Part shown: one piece after another, positions 1-8,267 of the stretch
How the letters are laid out: every line of letters begins with the position of its first letter
How positions within the stretch are numbered: position 1 is the stretch's first letter
From: Pseudomonadales bacterium
Lineage (GTDB): Bacteria; Pseudomonadota; Gammaproteobacteria; Pseudomonadales; UBA5518
Assembly (NCBI GenBank): GCA_022072145.1
Contig: JAJVIG010000065.1
Span: 1-39,406 of the forward strand
Length of the DNA: 39,406 nt
Direction: 5' to 3'
Translations under genes and position numbers: made by a program
The notes under the pieces: generated by a model
The model's database searches: none
The model's input: the letters and a program-made list of their open reading frames with translations, nothing else
Told to the model about the DNA's origin: nothing

Positions 1-521
1 AGGAGCTCGAACGGCGGTTCGCCGGCGGGCAGGCCGGCCGGCGCGAGCCGTTCGTGCGCGAGCGCGCCGTGCACCAGCGCGCCGGCAGCCGCGATCGCGT
101 TCGATGCCGCCGCGGGGTCGGTGGCGGCGGCCTCGCGCAGCACGCGCAGGCGCTCGCCGCGCAGCAGCCGGCGCGTGAAGTCCTCCGGAATCGTCAGCAC
201 GAACGCGACCTCGCCGCGCGCGAGCTGCCGGTCGCCGGTGCCGCGTTCGTTGTGTTGGTGGCGCAGCTCGAAGTAGCCGGAGTTCGCGAAGGCGTTCACC
301 ACCGCGCGGCTGTAGGCGCTGTGGTCCTGCACGAACAGCGCGGTCGGCAGGTGCCTGGGATCGCTGTTGATCGCGAAACCGAAGATCACCAGTTCGATCA
401 GCGGCACGCCGATGATCATGCCGAAGGTCACGCGGTCGCGGCGCAGCTGGATGAATTCCTTGACCAGCACCGCGAGCACGCGCGCCAGCGACAGTGCACC
501 CGGTCCGGAGCGCCCGCTCAC
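1..521 (-). CDS. ABC-2 type transporter permease, N-terminal part (cut by window edge)
   Basis: Inner-membrane permease of an ABC-2 exporter, YbhS/YhhJ-like. Only about 173 N-terminal residues lie in the window. Reading starts at GTG (521-519), whose GTGA overlaps the stop of the ATPase gene, so translation is coupled. After a short cytoplasmic stretch (LVKEFIQLRRDRVTFG) comes a first membrane segment (MIIGVPLIELVIFGFAIN, about residues 32-49). A periplasmic domain follows with the family-typical pattern of low-energy-bond residues before a TIPEDF motif, where these permeases carry their large extracytoplasmic loop. The remaining membrane segments must lie left of position 1. With the ATPase and HlyD-like genes it forms a tripartite exporter for small hydrophobic or cationic compounds; the substrate is unknown. 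A second permease gene often follows in this family and may lie beyond the edge. Confidence 0.85.
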   Translation of the reverse strand, partial: MSGRSGPGALSLARVLAVLVKEFIQLRRDRVTFGMIIGVPLIELVIFGFAINSDPRHLPTALFVQDHSAYSRAVVNAFANSGYFELRHQHNERGTGDRQLARGEVAFVLTIPEDFTRRLLRGERLRVLREAAATDPAAASNAIAAAGALVHGALAHERLAPAGLPAGEPPFEL

Positions 522-1438
522 GGGTGCGCCTGCCCCTGCCGCCCGCGCAGCAGGTGGATGAACAGGTCCTCGAGCGAGGTTTCGCCTTCGTCCCAGCGCA
601 GTGTCGGGTCGGCGCGGTACGGCGCCACCGCCGCCAGCAGCGCCGCGCGATCGGTTCCGGTCAGGTGCAGCGTCTCCCCGAACGGCGCGACCTCGTCGAC
701 GCCGGGCAGACGTTCCAGCGCGGGGCGCAGCGCCGCGGTGCCGGCGCCCTGCACCGTGACCGTGTGCAGCCCGGCGTTCGCCAGCAGGTGCGGGATCGTG
801 CCGTCGGCGAGGATCACGCCGTCCATGATGTAGACGATGCGGTGGCAGCGTTCCGCCTCGTCCATGTAGTGGGTGGAGACCAGCACCGTCACGCCGGCGT
901 CCGACAGGCGATGGATCTCGTCCCAGAATTCGCGCCGCGCCTGCGGATCGACACCGGCGGTCGGCTCGTCGAGCAGCAGCAGCCGCGGCTCGTGCATCAC
1001 GCAGGCGGCGAGTGCGAGGCGTTGCTTCCAGCCGCCGGAGAGCGAGCCGGCGAGCTGGCGGCGGCGATCGGCGAGTCCGCTGCGCTCCAGCGTCCGCTCG
1101 ACGCGCGCGCGGCGCGGGCGCAGGTCGTAGAGGCGTGCGACGAAGTCGAGGTTCTCCTCGATCGTGAGGTCCTCGTAGAACGAGAAACGCTGCGTCATGT
1201 AGCCGGTCTGGCGCTTGATCTGTGCGGCCTCGCGCCGCAGGTCGAAGCCGAGGCAGCTGCCCTCGGCGGCGTCCGGCACCAGCAACCCGCACAGCATGCG
1301 GATGGTGGTGGTCTTGCCGCTGCCGTTCGGCCCGAGGAAACCCACGATCTCGCGCTCGCCGACGCGCAGGTCGATGTGATCGACGACCGTGCGATCACCG
1401 AAGCGCTTGGTGAGCCCGCGGACGTCGATGACGTTCAT
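518..1438 (-). CDS. ABC transporter ATP-binding protein (YbhF/NodI-like)
   Basis: Cytoplasmic ATPase of the ABC-2 exporter, 306 residues, a single nucleotide-binding domain. All catalytic motifs are present: Walker A GPNGSGKT (residues 36-43), Q-loop region around MTQRFSFYEDLT (81-92), signature LSGGW (133-137), Walker B LLLLDEP (153-159) and the switch histidine in STHYMDEA (His190). The FSFYEDLTIEENL stretch and the C-terminal tail after residue 210 resemble the drug/nodulation-factor exporter group. Its ATG overlaps the stop of the HlyD-like gene (ATGA, 1435-1438) and its stop overlaps the permease GTG, so the three are translated as a coupled unit. E. coli YbhF has two ATPase domains; this protein has one, so it resembles only half of it. 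Confidence 0.93.
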   Translation of the reverse strand: MNVIDVRGLTKRFGDRTVVDHIDLRVGEREIVGFLGPNGSGKTTTIRMLCGLLVPDAAEGSCLGFDLRREAAQIKRQTGYMTQRFSFYEDLTIEENLDFVARLYDLRPRRARVERTLERSGLADRRRQLAGSLSGGWKQRLALAACVMHEPRLLLLDEPTAGVDPQARREFWDEIHRLSDAGVTVLVSTHYMDEAERCHRIVYIMDGVILADGTIPHLLANAGLHTVTVQGAGTAALRPALERLPGVDEVAPFGETLHLTGTDRAALLAAVAPYRADPTLRWDEGETSLEDLFIHLLRGRQGQAHP

Positions 1439-2382
1439 GAGCCGGCGGGCAGCGTGACGTCGACGATCTGTCCCGGCGCCAGCCGCCGCGCCTCGCCGAG
1501 CGGCTCGGCCTCGACCAGCACCACCAGCTTCTGCCGGCTCTCGACCGAGTAGATCACCGGTGGGGTGAATTCGGGCGCCGCAGCGATGAAGTTCACGCGC
1601 GCCTGCAGTCCTGCGGCGCAGCCGTCGCAGCCGACCGTGAGCAGGTCACCGATGCCGACCGTCGCGATTCTCGCCTCGGGAACGAACAGACGCAGCTTGC
1701 GGTTCGCCTCCGGCAGCAGCGTCAGCACCGGCGCGGACGGTCCGGCGACTTCGCCCGGATAACGGATCAGCGTCTCGACCCGGCCGTCGGCGGGCGCCTT
1801 CAGGGTGCGCTCGCCGAGCCGCCACTCGGCGTCCTGCAGCTCCGCGCGCGCGGCATCGACCACCCGGCGTGCCGCCTCGATTTCCTGCACCCTGGCCGCG
1901 ATGCCGGCCACCTGCAGGCTGGCTTCGATCTCGCGCAGCCGCGCCGCCGCCACGTCGCGTACGGTGCGCGCCTGGTCGAGCGCGGCCTGGCTCTGCAGCT
2001 TGCGCTGCACCAGGTCCGAGAGGCGCCGCAGGTCCAGCTCGGCCTGCGCGAGATCCGCGCGTGCCGCACCGCGGTTGGCCTCGATCACCGCGATCTCCTC
2101 GGCGCGCTTGCCGGTGGTGAGGTTGCCGAGCCGTGCCTCGGCCTCGGCGACGCGGGCACGCGCGCCCTGCAGCGCGTGGCGCGCGTCGGCGGCGTCCAGG
2201 GTGGCCAGCGGATCGCCCGCGCGCACCGTCGCGCCGCGGCTCACGGCCACCGACTCGATGCGCACCACCGCGATCGGCGCGACGAACACCGTCTCACCCT
2301 CGATGTAGCCGCTCAGCGTGGTGGTGGCGGGTTCGCAGAACAGCGTCGCGAACAGCGCGAAGCCGCACAACCAGTCGATCAT
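1435..2382 (-). CDS. HlyD-family periplasmic adaptor (membrane fusion protein) of the ABC exporter
   Basis: Membrane fusion protein, 315 residues, linking the inner-membrane ABC exporter to an outer-membrane channel (YbhG-like role). It has an N-terminal hydrophobic anchor (residues 3-16, WLCGFALFATLF) and then a biotinyl-lipoyl-like half (SVAVSRGATVRAGDPLATLD, about 46-65). A long alpha-helical hairpin rich in Ala, Arg and Glu follows (about 70-190). The second lipoyl half contains LKAPADGRVETLIRYPGE, and a beta-barrel domain ends in LAPGQIVDVTLP. A cysteine follows the anchor (FC), but the preceding residues are a poor lipobox, so I favour a signal anchor. It is first in the coupled exporter set. 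A possible promoter lies 30 bp upstream of the ATG. Confidence 0.9.
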   Translation of the reverse strand: MIDWLCGFALFATLFCEPATTTLSGYIEGETVFVAPIAVVRIESVAVSRGATVRAGDPLATLDAADARHALQGARARVAEAEARLGNLTTGKRAEEIAVIEANRGAARADLAQAELDLRRLSDLVQRKLQSQAALDQARTVRDVAAARLREIEASLQVAGIAARVQEIEAARRVVDAARAELQDAEWRLGERTLKAPADGRVETLIRYPGEVAGPSAPVLTLLPEANRKLRLFVPEARIATVGIGDLLTVGCDGCAAGLQARVNFIAAAPEFTPPVIYSVESRQKLVVLVEAEPLGEARRLAPGQIVDVTLPAGS

Positions 2383-2411
2383 TCGGGATTCTCCGCCGCG
2401 AGCGTGCGCGA

Positions 2412-2417
2412 ATAGTA
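2412..2417 (-). promoter_or_regulatory. Possible -10 element upstream of the exporter operon
   Basis: Read on the minus strand, TACTAT lies about 30 bp before the ATG of the HlyD-like gene, in a locally AT-rich patch (TTTTACACTACTATTCG) that stands out from the GC-rich surroundings. No convincing -35 hexamer is visible at the right distance. It may give the exporter genes their own promoter within the longer minus-strand gene run. Confidence 0.3.
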
Positions 2418-2445
2418 GTGTAAAAGCGCGGTGCCCGCGCCGCCA

Positions 2446-2922
2446 TCAGCCCGCGCGCGGCGGGTCCGGCGTGAGCTGGTCGAACAGGAAGCGCTCGGCC
2501 CACCAGGTGTTCCAGTGCTCGGTCAGGTACGCGATGCGGCCGTCGGCGTCGAAATCGAACACGAAGCAGTAGACGTTGCAGTAGTCGCGGCCCGACCTGG
2601 TCTTCGCGTGCATGGTCTGCTGGCGCACCACGCGGTCGCCGTCGACCACTTCGATCACGTTTTCGTAGCGCACGGTGGCGAGGTCGTAGGCGTCGATGCC
2701 GAGGTGGCGCCGGTCGGTGGCCGAGCCGCCGATGATGGCGCGGATCGCCGCGATGCCGCGGTGCTCGCAGCTGCCGCCCGGTGCGTGCAGCCGCGGCAAG
2801 CCGTTCCACCACACGGCGTCGTCGGCGAACAGCGTCGAGGGATCGAAGCCGGGCGGCGGCGCCATCAGCGTGCGCACGGCCTCGAGGTTGCGGCGTTCGG
2901 TGGCGGAATACTCGCGGCTCAT
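2446..2922 (-). CDS. SnoaL-like / NTF2-fold protein
   Basis: 158 residues with the look of the SnoaL-like polyketide cyclase/NTF2 fold: an N-terminal helix ([13 protein letters not shown]), a [17 protein letters not shown] segment, and then strands such as [26 protein letters not shown] and [23 protein letters not shown], the last being the usual end of the cone. Such proteins are small cytosolic isomerases, hydratases or cyclases, or are non-catalytic; the reaction here is unknown. An upstream GGAG at good distance supports this ATG. It lies 24 bp downstream of the propeller lipoprotein gene and 63 bp upstream of the exporter set, all on the same strand, so co-transcription is likely. Confidence 0.8.
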   Translation of the reverse strand: MSREYSATERRNLEAVRTLMAPPPGFDPSTLFADDAVWWNGLPRLHAPGGSCEHRGIAAIRAIIGGSATDRRHLGIDAYDLATVRYENVIEVVDGDRVVRQQTMHAKTRSGRDYCNVYCFVFDFDADGRIAYLTEHWNTWWAERFLFDQLTPDPPRAG

Positions 2923-2946
2923 GGAGCGTTCTCCGGGGTGGATGGG

Positions 2947-4512
2947 CTATGGGGCGTGCTGGTCCGGCGGCAGCGGCTGCAGCGCCTGCAGTCCGCCGAC
3001 CGGCGCGCGGTTGGCGCGCAGCAAACCGGGCAGGCTTGGATCGACGCCGTGGTGTCCGATCGAGGAGACCACGCCGCCCAGCGACAGATAGATGCTGCCG
3101 TCACGGTCCGGGACGATCATCGCCGACGAGGCGTCGCGGATCGCGGTCCAGCCGAGCAGCGCGCCGTCGGCCGTGTCGAGGTGTGCGAGCAGGAACTTGC
3201 GCGCCTGCGGGAAGGGAGTGTCGCCGACCGGCAGCAGGTAGTTGAGGTCCAGGCACAGCAGCAGTCCGTTGTCGGCGACCGTGATGATCGAGTCGACCGT
3301 GGTCGAGCGGCGCAGCAACGGCCGCCACGGCAGGTGTTCGCGCGCGACGTCATCGTACTGGCGACGCCATTTCACGCTGCCATCGACGCCGTCGATCGCG
3401 ACCACGGTGCCCTCGATGCCGTTGAACGAGTAGATCGTGCCGTCGGGTCCGACCGTCGGCGAGGCCTGGCCCATCGTGTCGCCGACCTGCCAGACGATGT
3501 GGCCGTCGGCGGTATCGAGCGCGACCATCACGCCGGCGTCGTCGATCGCGTACACGAGGCGTCCGTCCGGCGCGATCGCGGGGCTGGTCCCCGAGCCTGC
3601 GCCCATCGGGGTCGCGAAGGCGATGCGCGCGCCGTCGGCTGCGGTGTCGATGCCGTAGAGCACGCCCTCGCTGGCGGTTGCGCCACCGGCGGTGATGAAC
3701 ACGCGCCCGCTGGCCGGATGCACGGCCGGGGTGTTCGCGACCTCGATCGCACGGCCGCTGATCAGGTCCCACAGCGGACGCACGAACTCCGGCGCGATCA
3801 TGCCGCCGCCCCACAGCCCCGGCGGCGGGTCCTGCGTCGGCGGACCGGCGACGCCGGGCAGATCGAGCACCGGGAACGCCAGCGCACCGTCCTCGCGGCG
3901 GAAGAACGCCACCTTGCCGTCGGTGGTGACGCCGCCGACGAAACCCTCGCGGCTGAACACCGGTGTGACGAAGAAACCGCGTACGCCGGCGGCCGGCAGA
4001 TCCGCGACCCAGCGCAACACACCGTCGGCCGTGAACGACCACAACTGGTTGGAGTCGCCGGCGTAGACGTTGCCGTCGGTGTCGATGATCGGCGCCGATA
4101 CCACGGCCGCGTAATCGAAGTCCGCGCGGCTGCGCATCGGTGGCGCTTCCCACAGCAGTTGGCCGTCGCGCGCGAAGGCGTGCAGATGGCTCGTGCCGGT
4201 GCCGCGGCCGCTCGGCACGTAGAGATGGCCTTCGGGTCCGATCACCGGGCCGACCAGCAGCGTGGCGCCATCGAGCGCGCTCCAGGCGGCGCGCACGCGC
4301 GTGCTCACCGCGAGCGGCACGTAGTCGCTGTTGCTGGAGTCGCGGTGCAGGGTGGACCACGCGGTGGGCGCATAATGCGTTCCGGTCGCCGGCGTCTCCG
4401 GCAGTGGCTGGGCGGGCGGCAGCGCCACGCCATGCGGTTCGGGGGTCTTGGCGCAGGCGCCCAGCGTGAGCGTGGCGACGAGCGCGCAGGCGAGGGGCAA
4501 GCGGCGGTGCAT
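2947..4512 (-). CDS. PQQ-like beta-propeller repeat lipoprotein (BamB-like fold)
   Basis: 521-residue exported lipoprotein. The signal peptide ends in a clear lipobox, LGAC with Cys20, so the mature protein should be lipid-anchored. The Ala after the Cys gives no Asp+2 retention signal, so outer-membrane sorting is plausible. The body is a beta-propeller of PQQ/quinoprotein-like repeats: recurring blades such as [53 protein letters not shown] and [25 protein letters not shown], with Trp residues at blade ends (VWQVG, VKWRR). There is no dehydrogenase catalytic motif, so a structural or binding role is likelier than a PQQ enzyme. The ATG was chosen because the signal peptide begins there; the reading frame stays open far upstream only because it runs antisense to icmF. 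It is divergent from icmF across 120 bp. Confidence 0.85.
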   Translation of the reverse strand: MHRRLPLACALVATLTLGACAKTPEPHGVALPPAQPLPETPATGTHYAPTAWSTLHRDSSNSDYVPLAVSTRVRAAWSALDGATLLVGPVIGPEGHLYVPSGRGTGTSHLHAFARDGQLLWEAPPMRSRADFDYAAVVSAPIIDTDGNVYAGDSNQLWSFTADGVLRWVADLPAAGVRGFFVTPVFSREGFVGGVTTDGKVAFFRREDGALAFPVLDLPGVAGPPTQDPPPGLWGGGMIAPEFVRPLWDLISGRAIEVANTPAVHPASGRVFITAGGATASEGVLYGIDTAADGARIAFATPMGAGSGTSPAIAPDGRLVYAIDDAGVMVALDTADGHIVWQVGDTMGQASPTVGPDGTIYSFNGIEGTVVAIDGVDGSVKWRRQYDDVAREHLPWRPLLRRSTTVDSIITVADNGLLLCLDLNYLLPVGDTPFPQARKFLLAHLDTADGALLGWTAIRDASSAMIVPDRDGSIYLSLGGVVSSIGHHGVDPSLPGLLRANRAPVGGLQALQPLPPDQHAP

Positions 4513-4632
4513 CGGCGTTATCCCGGGTCGTCGTGCATTGCTGTGCCCATTGTGCGCGGTTTCATCTGTTCGCGCGTCGATTTTTGCTTCTTCGTAATGC
4601 AACATGAGCGCCGCCCCGCACGAGGAACCGCG

Positions 4633-7600
4633 ATGCAGACCCCGAACCGATCCACCGCCCCGCTGCGTTTCGTGACCGCCGCCTCGCTGTTCGACGGCCA
4701 CGACGCGGCGATCAACGTGATGCGCCGGCTGATCCAGGCGCAGGGTGCCGAGGTGATCCACCTCGGGCACAACCGCGGCGTGCGCGAGATCGTGCGCGCG
4801 GCGCTGCAGGAAGACGCCGACGGCATCGCGGTCAGCTCGTACCAGGGCGGCCACATGGAGTTCTTCCGCTATATGGTCGAGATGCTGCGCGAGCACGGTG
4901 CCGGGCACATCCGTGTGTTCGGCGGCGGCGGCGGCACGATCACCCCGGAGGAGATCGCCGAACTGCAGGACGCCGGCGTCGAGCGCATCTACCACCCGCG
5001 TGACGGCATGGAGATGGGCCTCGGCGGCATGATCGAGGATCTGGTGCAGCGAACCGCCGCGGTGCGCAGGCCGCCGGTGCGGCCCGACGCGACCGGCATC
5101 GACGACGAGATCGCGGTGGCGCAGATGGTTTCGGCGATCGAGACCGGTGCGTTTACGGACGCCGAGCGCACGCAATTGCGTGCGCAGTGGCGCGATGCGG
5201 CCACCCGCGTGCCCGTGGTCGGCATCACCGGCACCGGCGGCGCCGGCAAGAGCAGCGTCACCGACGAGCTGCTGGCGCGCTTCCTGCGCCATTTCCCGCG
5301 GATGCGCATCGCGGTGCTGGCGGTGGACCCGACGCGCCGGCGTACCGGCGGTGCGCTGCTCGGCGACCGCATCCGCATGAACAGCCTCGATTCGCCGCGC
5401 ATCTACATGCGTTCGATGGCTACGCGCCGCCAGCACCTCGCCACCAGCGAGATGCTCGGCGACGTCGCGCTGTTCCTGAAGTCGCTCGGCTTCGACCTCG
5501 TGATCATCGAGACCGCCGGCATCGGGCAGAGCGACTCGGAGATCGTCGACCTGGTCGATTTCCCGGTCTACGTGATGACCAGCGAGTACGGGGCCGCGAG
5601 CCAGCTCGAGAAGATCGACATGCTCGACTACGCGGAGCTGATCGTGCTGAACAAGTTCGACCGCCGCGGCGCCGAGGACGCGCTGCGCGACGTGCGCAAG
5701 CAATGGCGGCGCAACCACCGGGCCTTCGATCTGCCCGAGGAAGAGCTTCCGGTGTTCGCGACGATCGCCAGCCAGTTCAACGATCCGGGCATGAACTGGG
5801 TGTTCCACAACCTGTGCACGCGGGTGGCCGCGAGGCTCGGGCTCGACGCCGGCGTCTGGACGCCGGCGATCGACACCACGCTGCGCGAGCCGAAGGCGGT
5901 GGCGCTGATCCCCGGGGCGCGCGTGCGCTACCTGGCGGAGATCGCCGAGCAGGGCCGGGGCGTGAACGCGCGGGCCGTGCAGCAGGCGGAGCTCGCCGAC
6001 CGCGCGCAGCACCTGTACGAGGCGCTCGCCGAGCTGGCCGATCCGCAGCTGCCCGCGCCGCTCGCGGCCTATGCGCCCGAGGCGCTGACCGACCCACACG
6101 TCGACCACAGCCTGCGCGTGCTGCGCCAGCGCTACCAGGCGACGCTCGACGAGCTCACCGCCGATGCGCTGGCGCTGCTGCGCACGTGGCCGGCGCGCCT
6201 CGACGGGATCCGCACCCCCGAGTACAGCTACACGGTGCGCGGGCAGGAAATCCGCGGCGACAACTACCGCGAGAGCCTCAGCCGGCTGCAGATCCCGAAG
6301 ATCGGCGCGCCGCGGCACGCGGGCTGGGGCGCGTTGCTGCTGTTCCTGCTGAAGGAGAACCTGCCCGGGCACTACCCGTACACGGCCGGCGTGTTCCCGT
6401 ACCGTCGCGAGGGCGAGGACCCGACGCGCATGTTCGCCGGCGAAGGTACGCCCGAGCGCACCAACCGGCGCTTCCACTTCGTGGCGCGCGGGCAGCCCGC
6501 GAACCGGCTGTCGACCGCCTTCGATTCAGTGACGCTCTACGGCGAGGACCCGCAGTCGCGTCCGGACGTCTACGGCAAGATCGGCAACTCCGGCGTCTCG
6601 ATCGCGACCGTCGACGATCTCAAGAAGCTCTATTCCGGATTCGATCTCTGCGACCCGCGCACCTCGGTGTCGATGACGATCAACGGCCCGGCGCCGATGC
6701 TGCTGGCCTTCTTCATGAACGCCGCGATCGACCAGCAGGTCGAGAAGCACCTGAAGGAGACGGGGCAGTGGGAGGCCGCGCAGGCGCGGATCGACGCCTG
6801 CTTCGCCGGCCGCGCGCGCCCGCGCTACGAGGGGCCGCTCCCGGAGGGCAACGACGGCCTCGGCCTCGGGCTGCTCGGCGTCTCCGGCGACCAGGTGGTG
6901 GACCCGGACACCTACGCGGCGATACGCACGCGGACGCTCGCCAGCGTGCGCGGCACCGTGCAGGCGGACATCCTGAAGGAGGACCAGGCGCAGAACACCT
7001 GCATCTTCAGCACCGGCTTCGCGCTGAAGATGATGGGCGACGTGCAGGAGTCGTTCATCGCGCACGCGGTGAAGAACTACTACTCGGTCTCGATCAGCGG
7101 CTACCACATCGCCGAAGCAGGTGCGAACCCGGTCTCGCAGCTCGCCTTCACGCTGGCCAACGGCTTCACGATCGTCGAGTACTACCTGGCGCGCGGGATG
7201 GCGATCGACGACTTCGCGCCGAACCTGTCGTTCTTCTTCTCGAACGGCATGGACCCGGAGTACACGGTGATCGGGCGCGTGGCGCGGCGCATCTGGGCGC
7301 GCGCGATGAAGGAGCGCTACGGTGCGAGCCCCCGCAGCCAGATGCTGAAGTACCACATCCAGACCAGCGGGCGCAGCCTGCACGCGCAGGAGATGAGCTT
7401 CAACGACATCCGCACCACGCTGCAGGCGCTCTACGCGCTGTTCGACAACTGCAACAGCCTGCACACCAACGCCTACGACGAAGCGATCACCACGCCGACC
7501 GAGGAGAGCGTGCGCCGCGCGGTGGCGATCCAGCTGATCATCAACCGCGAGCTGGGACTGAACTTCTGCGAGAACCCGTGGCAGGGCTCGTTCATCGTCG

Positions 7601-8052
7601 AGGAGCTCACCGACCTCGTCGAGGAGGCGGTGTACGCGGAGTTCGAGCGCCTCTCCGAGCGCGGCGGCGTGCTCGGTGCGATGGACACGATGTACCAGCG
7701 CTCGAAGATCCAGGACGAGAGCCTGTACTACGAGAGCAGGAAGCACGACGGCTCGCTGCCGCTGGTGGGCGTGAACACCTTCCTGCCACCGCCGGGGCAG
7801 GAGGAGACGATCGCGGGCCGTGCGCTGATGCGCTCGTCGGACGAGGAAAAGCGCCAGCAGATCGACAACCTCGCGGCGTTCCACGCGCGCCACGCCGCCG
7901 CGGCGCCGGCAGCGCTGGCACGGCTGCAGCGCGTAGCCGAGCAGCGCGGCAACCTGTTCGCCGAGCTGATGGAGACGGTGAAGGTGGCCTCGCTGGGGCA
8001 GGTGTCGGCGGCGCTGTACGAGGTGGGCGGGGTGTACAGGCGCAATATGTGA
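4633..8052 (+). CDS. icmF: Fused isobutyryl-CoA mutase (B12-binding + G-protein chaperone + mutase)
   Basis: Adenosylcobalamin-dependent acyl-CoA mutase, 1139 residues, interconverting isobutyryl-CoA and n-butyryl-CoA. The N-terminal B12-binding domain (about 10-145) has DGHDAA (Asp21, His23, the presumed cobalt ligand). A MeaB-like GTPase domain follows with P-loop GTGGAGKSS (about 200-208), the ETAGIGQSD region and NKFD, serving cofactor loading and repair. The C-terminal TIM-barrel mutase runs from about 545 ([15 protein letters not shown]). Phe601 in [12 protein letters not shown] lies where methylmalonyl-CoA mutase has Tyr89, and Gln787 in AQNTCIF where it has Arg207. Phe/Gln is the isobutyryl-CoA pattern. 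The domain order and large insert before [13 protein letters not shown] match IcmF. The ATG follows a GAGGAACCGCG ribosome site. The frame is also open upstream, antisense to the lipoprotein gene, which is not coding. The natural substrate could also be a related branched acyl-CoA. Confidence 0.95.
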   Translation: MQTPNRSTAPLRFVTAASLFDGHDAAINVMRRLIQAQGAEVIHLGHNRGVREIVRAALQEDADGIAVSSYQGGHMEFFRYMVEMLREHGAGHIRVFGGGGGTITPEEIAELQDAGVERIYHPRDGMEMGLGGMIEDLVQRTAAVRRPPVRPDATGIDDEIAVAQMVSAIETGAFTDAERTQLRAQWRDAATRVPVVGITGTGGAGKSSVTDELLARFLRHFPRMRIAVLAVDPTRRRTGGALLGDRIRMNSLDSPRIYMRSMATRRQHLATSEMLGDVALFLKSLGFDLVIIETAGIGQSDSEIVDLVDFPVYVMTSEYGAASQLEKIDMLDYAELIVLNKFDRRGAEDALRDVRKQWRRNHRAFDLPEEELPVFATIASQFNDPGMNWVFHNLCTRVAARLGLDAGVWTPAIDTTLREPKAVALIPGARVRYLAEIAEQGRGVNARAVQQAELADRAQHLYEALAELADPQLPAPLAAYAPEALTDPHVDHSLRVLRQRYQATLDELTADALALLRTWPARLDGIRTPEYSYTVRGQEIRGDNYRESLSRLQIPKIGAPRHAGWGALLLFLLKENLPGHYPYTAGVFPYRREGEDPTRMFAGEGTPERTNRRFHFVARGQPANRLSTAFDSVTLYGEDPQSRPDVYGKIGNSGVSIATVDDLKKLYSGFDLCDPRTSVSMTINGPAPMLLAFFMNAAIDQQVEKHLKETGQWEAAQARIDACFAGRARPRYEGPLPEGNDGLGLGLLGVSGDQVVDPDTYAAIRTRTLASVRGTVQADILKEDQAQNTCIFSTGFALKMMGDVQESFIAHAVKNYYSVSISGYHIAEAGANPVSQLAFTLANGFTIVEYYLARGMAIDDFAPNLSFFFSNGMDPEYTVIGRVARRIWARAMKERYGASPRSQMLKYHIQTSGRSLHAQEMSFNDIRTTLQALYALFDNCNSLHTNAYDEAITTPTEESVRRAVAIQLIINRELGLNFCENPWQGSFIVEELTDLVEEAVYAEFERLSERGGVLGAMDTMYQRSKIQDESLYYESRKHDGSLPLVGVNTFLPPPGQEETIAGRALMRSSDEEKRQQIDNLAAFHARHAAAAPAALARLQRVAEQRGNLFAELMETVKVASLGQVSAALYEVGGVYRRNM

Positions 8053-8094
8053 TGCCGCCCCGTGAGTCAGTGCAGCCACGTTGCGCCGGAATGT

Positions 8095-8140
8095 CCTGGT
8101 GCGCCAGGTGATGGCCTGATGCGCCAGGTGATGGCCTGAT
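8095..8140 (+). repeat. Perfect 20-bp tandem repeat with a short palindrome
   Basis: Positions 8101-8120 and 8121-8140 are identical 20-mers (gcgccaggtgatggcctgat), back to back. The first copy overlaps a hairpin, CCTGG-TGCG-CCAGG (8095-8108). It lies between the icmF stop and the TonB receptor start. There is no T-tract, so it is not a typical terminator. Two copies are too few to call a class of repeat. Confidence 0.8.
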
Positions 8141-8267
8141 CCGTCGTTGAAGTTGGCAACCACCACACCGAAGATGCGTCGTACGGCTCGGAGCCGACAC
8201 CGAATGCGCCGATGGACCATGCGCAGGAGAGGCCGGCAATTCCAACGACAATCGAGGTGACACATCC

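Noticed and set aside
2431..4632. Long plus-strand open frame running into icmF
   Set aside because: It is antisense to the SnoaL-like and propeller lipoprotein genes, is Arg/Ala/Gly-rich without family features, and stays open only because of high GC. The IcmF domain begins at 4633 with a proper ribosome site.
4513..4632. Cobalamin riboswitch upstream of icmF
   Set aside because: The 120-bp divergent gap is short and no B12-box-like sequence or long conserved pairing was seen.
4513..6477. Long minus-strand extension of the propeller lipoprotein frame
   Set aside because: It is antisense to icmF; the real N-terminus is the lipoprotein signal peptide at 4512.
5187..8265. Large open frames overlapping icmF on both strands (5187-8111 plus, 6526-8265 minus)
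   Set aside because: They are low-complexity, Arg/His-rich translations typical of shadow frames in GC-rich DNA; the IcmF frame has all domain motifs.
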